30,354 nucleotides of DNA, from positions 1 through 30,354 of IMG/VR virus record IMGVR_UViG_3300030102_007482. One strand, written 5' to 3'. A program made the translations under genes and the position numbers. Source of the DNA: a virus. Below the pieces are notes generated by a model. The model did not search any database and was not told the origin of the DNA. It saw only the letters and a program-made list of their open reading frames with translations. Positions 25,724 to 30,354 of the stretch are shown piece after piece; position 1 is the stretch's first letter, and each line of letters begins with the position of its first letter.

Positions 25724-26121
25724 TGAATGGTAAAGGATTTACACTTATTGAATTAGTAATAGTAACTCTAATTATTGGTATTATGAGTGTTATGGTTGTT
25801 CCAAGATATGAAAAAAGAATTGAATTAGAAGAACTAAGAGCTGAAAAAAAGTTTACTTATAAAATTTGGGAAGGATTAGAAGATTACGCAAAATATAAAA
25901 AGGAAACAATAGGAGTAGAAAGGTGGCCTGCTCACCCACTATCTGTTTTAGGTCGTACAAGAGGTGTCGTTGTTACTCATGAGTTAGGAATACCTGACCA
26001 AGATAACGAATGGCAATTTGATGGAACTAAACTATATCACAGGAGAATGAATGATGAGATTTGGTATTTCACATATGATTCCACTAATTTTTATTTGTCT
26101 GAACTTCCAACTAAGTTATAG
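25723..26121 (+). CDS. Type IV pilin-like / pseudopilin-like protein
   Basis: The 132-residue product starts MNGKG then FTLIELVIVTLIIGIMSVMVVPRY, a canonical prepilin N-terminus with a five-residue leader and Glu +5. The C-terminal part repeats the plan of the second pilin: ERWPAHPLSVLG, EWQFDGTKLYHRR, then IWYFTYD, so the two are probably paralogues. The gene overlaps the preceding stop by one base, and its own last 71 bases overlap the start of the next gene. It is the last of four pilin-like genes in a row. Confidence 0.82.
   Translation: MNGKGFTLIELVIVTLIIGIMSVMVVPRYEKRIELEELRAEKKFTYKIWEGLEDYAKYKKETIGVERWPAHPLSVLGRTRGVVVTHELGIPDQDNEWQFDGTKLYHRRMNDEIWYFTYDSTNFYLSELPTKL
26041..26045 (+). 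promoter_or_regulatory. Ribosome binding site inside the fourth pilin-like gene
   Basis: AGGAG lies five bases before the ATG at 26051 and eight before the ATG at 26054. It supports a start of the next gene inside the fourth pilin-like gene, in a different frame. Confidence 0.65.
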
Positions 26122-26683
26122 TCAGGTTATACAGACAAGTCAAAATAAACTCTCAAACTTCAGAGGTAAATCTTGTGATGACACAGAGTTCAGAGACGAA
26201 TGGGGTAAACCTAATTGGAAAAATTATGGTCAATGGTTATCAGAATGTGATTCCTTACAAGATGTTTACTATGATTCTTTATTTGCTATAGATAGAGCAA
26301 AACGAGATAGAGAGAAAGCTATTCAAGATAGTTTAGATATGGAAGAAGTTGAAAACATGGATATCGATGCAGTATTTGACATGGATGCTATGTGGGAACA
26401 AGCTGAATGGGAAGAAATACAAGAAATAACAACTGAAGTATATGAAACAGAATACATTACAGCAGTTGCTGGTGTTCGTGGAGCTGAAGCTGAAGATGAA
26501 GCGTTAGCACATTTATACTATAGAAAATCAATGAAAGGAATTTCTATAGAAGATTATAAAAAAGCTTATGGTAAATTAAAGAACACAAGGGATGATTTAT
26601 TTGATAAAAATCCTAATCATCCTAAATTAATTAGAATGGATAAGTTGCTTTTAGATTTAAAAAGTAAAATAAAAAACTCTTGA
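26051..26683 (+). CDS. Secreted helical protein overlapping the pilin-like gene
   Basis: The 210-residue product starts MMRFGISHMIPLIFICLNFQLSYS then Q, a signal peptide with probable cleavage near residue 25. Its two Cys (in KSCDDTEF and LSECDSL) could form a disulphide. The mature protein is strongly helical and acidic (DIDAVFDMDAMWEQAEWEEIQE) with a charged C-terminus (RMDKLLLDLKSKIKNS). It overlaps the upstream pilin-like gene by 71 bases and has a good AGGAG site there. I do not recognise the family. It may be a periplasmic partner of the pilin-like proteins. Confidence 0.68.
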   Translation: MMRFGISHMIPLIFICLNFQLSYSQVIQTSQNKLSNFRGKSCDDTEFRDEWGKPNWKNYGQWLSECDSLQDVYYDSLFAIDRAKRDREKAIQDSLDMEEVENMDIDAVFDMDAMWEQAEWEEIQEITTEVYETEYITAVAGVRGAEAEDEALAHLYYRKSMKGISIEDYKKAYGKLKNTRDDLFDKNPNHPKLIRMDKLLLDLKSKIKNS

Positions 26684-26709
26684 CTTTTATGATTTTTTGT
26701 TGGTATATT
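26680..26709 (+). promoter_or_regulatory. Sigma-70-type promoter
   Basis: TTGACT (26680-26685), an 18-base spacer and TATATT (26704-26709) form a near-consensus sigma-70 promoter, starting within the last codons of the preceding gene. It would drive the 26738 gene. The -35 begins at the last four bases of the 26051-26683 gene. Confidence 0.6.
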
Positions 26710-26737
26710 TTAGTTAAATAAAAAAAGGTTATTGTTA

Positions 26738-27187
26738 ATGATATTAGAAACAGAAAAGATAGAAAGAATAATTATTGGTTTAATTTTTCTTATACTATCA
26801 CTTACATTTATTTTAAGTCCTAAAGATGAGCTCAAACAAGAATTTAAAATTGATGAAAATTCTTTTGAGATTTTTCCCTTAATAGCTTGGAAAACCACTC
26901 ATGAAAAATGGGATGGTGCTTGGGGTGACATTGTGAAAATAAAATATAGAGTTACACGCTCAAATACAAAATTATGGATTTATGATGTTGAAACTGGTGT
27001 GCTTGTGCATGAGCAACCATTTGACAGAGATCCTTGGGATGATGGTAGACACAGAGATTTTACTTATATTTGGAAATTATATAAAACTGAACGAACTAAA
27101 TACATACCATCTGGTCAATATGAAATTGTAGTAGGTGGTAGGTATGAAGGTGGTTTTGGTCAACTCAAAACAAAAATAAATATATAA
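26738..27187 (+). CDS. Membrane-anchored protein with FlgD-Ig-like C-terminus
   Basis: I start at the ATG at 26738, preceded by AAAGG (26724-26728); an upstream TTG (26732) is weaker. The 149-residue product has an N-terminal membrane anchor (ERIIIGLIFLILSLTFIL, about residues 9-27). Its exposed beta domain ends YIWKLYKTERTKYIPSGQYEIVVGG, which resembles the C-terminal repeat of FlgD-Ig-like domains (W-x... P-x-G-x-Y). There is no CTS-like tag. A sigma-70-type promoter lies just upstream. It is the last envelope gene before the tagged cluster. Confidence 0.62.
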   Translation: MILETEKIERIIIGLIFLILSLTFILSPKDELKQEFKIDENSFEIFPLIAWKTTHEKWDGAWGDIVKIKYRVTRSNTKLWIYDVETGVLVHEQPFDRDPWDDGRHRDFTYIWKLYKTERTKYIPSGQYEIVVGGRYEGGFGQLKTKINI

Positions 27188-27210
27188 TTTCACCTTTCCA
27201 TTTTAGTTTA

Positions 27211-27218
27211 TATTTATA
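27211..27218. promoter_or_regulatory. TATTTATA motif before the tagged-gene cluster
   Basis: The same octamer, seven bases before the kinase ATG, inside TATATTTATAAATG, where a near TATAAATA match (TATAAATG) is also on the + strand. There is no clear AGGAG site. Confidence 0.35.
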
Positions 27219-27224
27219 AATGTA

Positions 27225-27971
27225 ATGGTACATTTAAAACAAATACTATTAGAGGGAGTTTTAGATCCTGGTATACTTAAAGCAGTATTTCTTGCTGGAG
27301 GACCTGGTAGTGGTAAAGGTTTTGTTGGAAGTGGATTATTTGGTATTCCAAAAAAAGTAAATGTATCAGCTTATGGTTTAAAACTTGTAAATCAAGATAA
27401 AGAGTTAGTTCGTATGTTAAACAAGTATGGATTTGGAACGGACTTAGATGATATGCCAGAGGAGTTATTTAGACAACTTACAGATCCTGATTATGAAGAT
27501 TATAGTGGATTGAGAGGTAGGGCAAAAGAGCTAACTAGACAGAGACAGAAGTTGTATATGGAAGGTCGTTTGGGAATGATTATAGATGGGACAGGTCATA
27601 AGTTTGATAAGATAAGAAAGAGAAAATTAGAATTAGAAGAAATAGGATATGATTGTTTTATGGTATTTGTCCATACAGATTTAGAAGTAGCACAAAAAAG
27701 AAATATGGAAAGACCAAGAAAACTTAATCCTGAAATTGTAGAAGAGTCTTGGAATGATGTTCAGAAAAATAAAATATACTTTCAAGGTCTTTTTGGAAAT
27801 GCAAATTTTATGATGGTTGATAATTCAAATACCTTAAGTGAAAAACAAGCAACCAAAAAATTTAATATGTTAGTAAAAAAAGGTATTGGTTCATTTATTA
27901 AAAAACCAGTAAAAAATTATCGTGGAAAAAAGTGGGTAGAAAGGCAACTTATTCTTAAAGGTATAAAATGA
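27225..27971 (+). CDS. P-loop kinase (zeta-toxin / AAA_33-like) with capsid-targeting-like N-terminus
   Basis: The 248-residue product contains a Walker A motif GGPGSGKG (residues 25-32, K31) directly after a strand AVFLA. The residue after Lys is Gly, as in adenylate kinases (GKGT), not the usual Ser/Thr. Later IIDGTGHKFDKIRKR and FMVFVHTDLEVAQKRNMERPR fit the Walker B and LID regions of zeta-toxin/kinase-like P-loop proteins. The substrate is unknown. The first ten residues, MVHLKQILLE, are the most divergent copy of the tag shared by the five genes to 29909, with [LI]-x-E at 8-10. It is followed with a four-base overlap by a HAD phosphatase gene, so the two may act on one substrate. Confidence 0.75.
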   Translation: MVHLKQILLEGVLDPGILKAVFLAGGPGSGKGFVGSGLFGIPKKVNVSAYGLKLVNQDKELVRMLNKYGFGTDLDDMPEELFRQLTDPDYEDYSGLRGRAKELTRQRQKLYMEGRLGMIIDGTGHKFDKIRKRKLELEEIGYDCFMVFVHTDLEVAQKRNMERPRKLNPEIVEESWNDVQKNKIYFQGLFGNANFMMVDNSNTLSEKQATKKFNMLVKKGIGSFIKKPVKNYRGKKWVERQLILKGIK

Positions 27972-27997
27972 TTAAGTTGAAAGATTTACTCTTAGAG
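27968..27997 (+). repeat. Tag-coding repeat, copy 1
   Basis: This 30-base block encodes MIKLKDLLLE. Its first 11 bases (ATGATTAAGTT) and the later AGATTTA recur at the same positions in the blocks starting at 28485 and 28900. It overlaps the stop codon of the kinase gene. Confidence 0.7.
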
Positions 27998-28492
27998 AAA
28001 AAACTAAGAGTATTTGATTTTGATGATACATTAGTAAAGTCTAACTCGAAAGTGTATGTAAATAATAGGGGAAAAAGAAAAGCTTTGACACCTGGTCAAT
28101 TTGCTATATACAATAAAAAGTCAGGAGATGAATTTGACTTTTCTGATTTTGATAAAGTAATTGAACCTAAGATGATAAAGGCTATGTTCAGAGTATTTAA
28201 AAATATTTACAAGGCAAGTGGTAGTAGACGATTAACTGTATTGACAGCAAGAGCTGCTTATAAACCTGTTAAAAAATTTTTAAAAGATGTTGGATATGAT
28301 GATGTTTATGTCGTGGCATTAGGAGATAGTAATCCACAGAAGAAAGCTGATTGGATACAAGGTCAGATAGAAAATGGATATGATGATATTTTGTTTCTTG
28401 ATGATTCTCCAAAGAATGTAAGAGTAGTCAAAAAACTAAAACAAAAATATCCAAATATTAAAATGGATGCGAGGGTAGTTAAATATGATTAA
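27968..28492 (+). CDS. HAD-superfamily phosphatase with capsid-targeting-like N-terminus
   Basis: The 174-residue product has all four HAD motifs: I RVFDFDDTLVKS (nucleophile D17, D19), II VLTAR (T93), III K125/K126 in NPQKKADW, and IV FLDDSPKN (D145, D146). There is no large cap domain, so it may act on a macromolecular or nucleic-acid end, as the phosphatase half of T4 polynucleotide kinase does; that comparison is inference. It starts MIKLKDLLLE, the tag copy closest to consensus, followed directly by the catalytic domain (KKLRVFDFDD). It overlaps the kinase gene by ATGA and the next gene by eight bases. Confidence 0.85.
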   Translation: MIKLKDLLLEKKLRVFDFDDTLVKSNSKVYVNNRGKRKALTPGQFAIYNKKSGDEFDFSDFDKVIEPKMIKAMFRVFKNIYKASGSRRLTVLTARAAYKPVKKFLKDVGYDDVYVVALGDSNPQKKADWIQGQIENGYDDILFLDDSPKNVRVVKKLKQKYPNIKMDARVVKYD

Positions 28493-28514
28493 GTTAACAG
28501 ATTTACTAGAACAA
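28485..28514 (+). repeat. Tag-coding repeat, copy 2
   Basis: This block encodes MIKLTDLLEQ, is very similar to copies 1 and 3, and overlaps the HAD gene's stop codon by eight bases. Confidence 0.68.
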
Positions 28515-28907
28515 AAGTTCAAAGAATGTCCACCAGCAACTCAAGACATCGCGATAAATACAAAAAACAGAGATGCTACTGTGAGGGATTACAATTACGG
28601 TCCTTTAAATGTAGATGAGCCAGGTGACTATTGGGAAAAGGTTGCAGAGAAATGGAACACTACAGTAGAGGCAGCAAGAACATCTCTTTGTGCTAATTGT
28701 ACGGCATTTGACATATCACCAAGAATGTTAGAATGTATGCCAGGTGAAACATCAGACGATGAAGGTGTATTGGGTTACTGTTGGATGCATCATTTTAAGT
28801 GTCACTCAGCGAGAGCTTGTCATACATGGGCAAAAGGTGGTCCTATAAAAGACGATAAGATTTCTTACATATGGGGTAAGAAAGCATTTGGGAAAAAAGA
28901 TGATTAA
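28485..28907 (+). CDS. Cys-rich probable metal/Fe-S-binding protein with capsid-targeting-like N-terminus
   Basis: The 140-residue product has seven Cys. Six lie in the core: LCANCTAFD, LECMPG, LGYCWMHHFKCHSARACHTW; the other is in KECPPATQD. The C-A-N-C-x-A-F ... G-Y-C-W-M-x-x-F-K-C pattern recurs in uncharacterised proteins of marine T4-like phages and would suit a Zn or Fe-S site, which I cannot prove. The protein starts MIKLTDLLEQ, with the tag's Glu at residue 9, one position earlier than its neighbours. It overlaps both neighbouring genes by eight bases (ATGATTAA). Confidence 0.7.
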   Translation: MIKLTDLLEQKFKECPPATQDIAINTKNRDATVRDYNYGPLNVDEPGDYWEKVAEKWNTTVEAARTSLCANCTAFDISPRMLECMPGETSDDEGVLGYCWMHHFKCHSARACHTWAKGGPIKDDKISYIWGKKAFGKKDD

Positions 28908-28929
28908 GTTAAAAGATTTATTATTTGAA
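28900..28929 (+). repeat. Tag-coding repeat, copy 3
   Basis: This block encodes MIKLKDLLFE and overlaps the Cys-rich gene's stop codon by eight bases, as copy 2 does with the HAD gene. Confidence 0.68.
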
Positions 28930-29352
28930 ACAGCAGATACTCGTGCTATGCGAGATTCTAAAAAAGGAGCGTCAAAACAATTTCTAAAAGATTTTGATAA
29001 GGCATTTAAAAAAAGGTCTAAAGAATTAGGATATGGTAAATTGAAAAAGATAGTAAAAACTTATGATATTCAAATATCAGCACCAAGAGACTTTGGAAAA
29101 CCAATTGATAGGGCAAAGAGAAAAGGTGTAGAGGTAGATTATCAGGTTGGCGATAGTGTAGTGCCTGGTAGAAAACTATATGAATATCCTTTAGAAGCTT
29201 TTATTAAAGATATGAAAAGGGGATTTAGTGGGTATAAGATAGAAAAGTCAGGTCCAACACATTTTTATTTAATGAAGGATGGAAATACATACCATTTAGC
29301 ATACACACCAGCTATGAATGGTGCTTTTGTAATAGGAAGCTCAAGATTGTGA
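28900..29352 (+). CDS. Hypothetical basic protein with capsid-targeting-like N-terminus
   Basis: I start at the ATG at 28900, not 28888, because it gives MIKLKDLLFE like its neighbours and overlaps the previous stop in the same eight-base way. The 150-residue product has a basic helical first part (SKQFLKDFDKAFKKRSKELGYGKLKK) and a mixed C-terminal domain (GRKLYEYPLEAFIKDMKRGF, HFYLMKDGNTYHLAYTP). No family is recognised. The high Lys content would suit DNA association inside the head, but this is inference. The next start overlaps its stop (GTGA). Confidence 0.68.
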   Translation: MIKLKDLLFETADTRAMRDSKKGASKQFLKDFDKAFKKRSKELGYGKLKKIVKTYDIQISAPRDFGKPIDRAKRKGVEVDYQVGDSVVPGRKLYEYPLEAFIKDMKRGFSGYKIEKSGPTHFYLMKDGNTYHLAYTPAMNGAFVIGSSRL

Positions 29353-29909
29353 TAAAGTTGTTAAATTTAATTACTGAAAAAATTGTCTTGGATGTTAAGG
29401 TTGGCGATGTTATATTAGCTGGTAGATTCAAAAACAAAAAAGTTGTTGTCAAATCCATAGGAAAAGATGAACATGGTATGCCAACAATAAATGGAAAAAA
29501 GGTTGTGAATTTTAGAATATCACCAAAAAACGAAATAAAAGAAAGAGTAGATTTTTATGATACGGCAAAACAGATAGTTAAGAAAGCCGGACTCAAATCA
29601 AAGGTTGTATTTGCTAAAAGAAAAGGAACTAAAGCAGATTACAATGTAGACACAGATACTATTTATATAGAACCAACATCAGATTTCAAAGATTTTTTAG
29701 TTACAGTATTTCACGAAATCGACCACGCTATGGATGCTAAAAAACTTGGTAAGAAAAGATATAAAGACAAATATGAAATGGAGATGAATAAGGCGGTTGA
29801 TAGGGGTGGAGATGCTCATGATGATAATTACTATGAAAAAAAGGCAGAAAGATTTGGTCGTAAGATGGCAAAAGACTATCTAAAGATTAATAGGAAAAAT
29901 ATTTATTAG
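29349..29909 (+). CDS. ImmA-like / M78-type metallopeptidase with capsid-targeting-like N-terminus
   Basis: The 186-residue product starts with a GTG and carries the tag MIKLLNLITE. A small beta-rich domain follows (~15-60: VGDVILAGRFKNKKVVVKSIG, HGMPTINGKKVVNF). The C-terminal domain contains the zinc motif HEIDH (122-126) in VTVFHEIDHAMDA, with a downstream Glu in YEKKAERFGRKMA (E163 or E167) as likely third ligand, the layout of ImmA/M78-type and related gluzincin-like peptidases. The substrate is unknown; it may be a host repressor or immunity protein if it is injected early. It overlaps its neighbours by four bases upstream and one base downstream. Confidence 0.75.
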   Translation: MIKLLNLITEKIVLDVKVGDVILAGRFKNKKVVVKSIGKDEHGMPTINGKKVVNFRISPKNEIKERVDFYDTAKQIVKKAGLKSKVVFAKRKGTKADYNVDTDTIYIEPTSDFKDFLVTVFHEIDHAMDAKKLGKKRYKDKYEMEMNKAVDRGGDAHDDNYYEKKAERFGRKMAKDYLKINRKNIY

Positions 29910-30354
29910 TGAAAAAATTAGGTTTGGATGCCTCGACAACTACAGTAGGATACGCATTTGTTGACGGCTCAGAAGTTATAGATATGGGTTTTATACCCAT
30001 TCAAAAAGAAAAGTCTATCAGAGATAAAGTTGAATTAACAATGGATACTATTACAGATATAGATCCGTTTGACCATGTTGATAAAATTTATATAGAAGAT
30101 AGTCTTTCAGGTTTTATGCGTGGTAGAACATCACAACAGACAATCATTAAACTGGCAAAGTTCAATGCTGTATTGACTTACTGTTTAGAATTTGCATATG
30201 GTGAAATAATAGATGGTATAAATCCTATGACAGCAAGAAAACACCTCTTTGGAAAAGCCAGAGTAAAAGGTGTATCAGCAAAAGATTTTGTAAAAAAAGA
30301 AATAAATTGCTTGTATAATTTAGAAGAATATGTTAAATTAACTAAGACAGGATT
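29909..30354 (+). CDS. RuvC-like resolvase/nuclease, 3'-truncated
   Basis: A GTG inside TAGTG (29909) opens a frame that runs off the window end. The product starts KKLGLDASTTTVGYAFVDGSEV: the first RNase H-like strand with catalytic Asp (GLDAS). Further on are IYIEDSLSGFMRGRTSQQ, the second strand with acidic residue E in IEDSL, and IIKLAKFNAVLTYC, typical of RuvC/YqgF-like Holliday junction resolvases. The last acidic motif is beyond the window. It lacks the MIKL tag of the five preceding genes, so the tag is not a general start feature of this phage. Likely role: DNA branch resolution during replication or packaging. Confidence 0.72.
   Translation, partial: MKKLGLDASTTTVGYAFVDGSEVIDMGFIPIQKEKSIRDKVELTMDTITDIDPFDHVDKIYIEDSLSGFMRGRTSQQTIIKLAKFNAVLTYCLEFAYGEIIDGINPMTARKHLFGKARVKGVSAKDFVKKEINCLYNLEEYVKLTKTG

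Noticed and set aside
17854-27224. Sense-strand T4-type late promoters TATAAATA in the gaps
   Set aside because: I found no exact TATAAATA on the + strand in the gaps; only the reverse complement, plus one near match (TATAAATG) at 27213-27220.
1-30354. tRNA genes, integrase, attachment sites and insertion sequences
   Set aside because: None seen on reading the sequence and the translated frames.

Overview
The window is an AT-rich, densely packed segment of what looks like a marine T4-like contractile-tailed bacteriophage. All recognisable genes lie on the + strand. Most adjacent genes overlap by 1-11 bases or are separated by a few bases, and AGGAG-type ribosome binding sites are common. The assignment rests on a GPW/gp25-type baseplate wedge protein followed by a long gp6/gpJ-type wedge protein, a gp5-type spike, a P2 gpI-like wedge domain and, downstream, a RuvC-like resolvase. 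The host is not certain. Exported proteins with signal peptides ending near FGQ or YSQ, and one GC-x-D...DDGSC-x-Y motif, resemble Bacteroidota/Marinimicrobia-type (FCB group) proteins.

Region 1 (1-17853) is a baseplate and tail-appendage operon: a truncated gene, a lysozyme-less spike, two small hypotheticals, gp25-like, gp6-like, then a modular series of large proteins carrying DNRLRE-like, LamG-like, PKD-like and gpI-like domains. Region 2 (17909-20480) holds three further structural or fibre-like proteins, two of which share a C-terminal motif.

Region 3 (20504-27187) is unusual cargo. Nearly every product is predicted to enter or cross a membrane: two small H...AG membrane proteins, a Trp-rich outer-membrane-like protein, a lipoprotein, a membrane-anchored protein with a GspE/PilB N-terminal (MshEN-like) domain, an exported thioredoxin fold without its CxxC, four consecutive type IV pilin or pseudopilin-like proteins, a further secreted protein and a FlgD-Ig-like anchored protein. 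The pilin cluster has its own leader behind an intrinsic terminator. This is the best candidate for an undescribed phage system: a phage-borne pseudopilus or a module that interferes with the host pilus or type II secretion machinery.

Region 4 (27225-29909) contains five consecutive genes (P-loop kinase, HAD phosphatase, Cys-rich protein, hypothetical, HExxH metallopeptidase) whose products all start with nearly the same ten-residue sequence, MIKLxxLLxE. It resembles the T4 capsid-targeting sequence, including an [LI]-x-E prohead-protease site. I infer that these proteins are packaged in the head and delivered with the DNA. The window ends inside a RuvC-like nuclease gene (29909-30354) that lacks the tag.

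No tRNA, rRNA, CRISPR array, insertion sequence or integrase is visible, and no gene-free stretch exceeds 300 bases.
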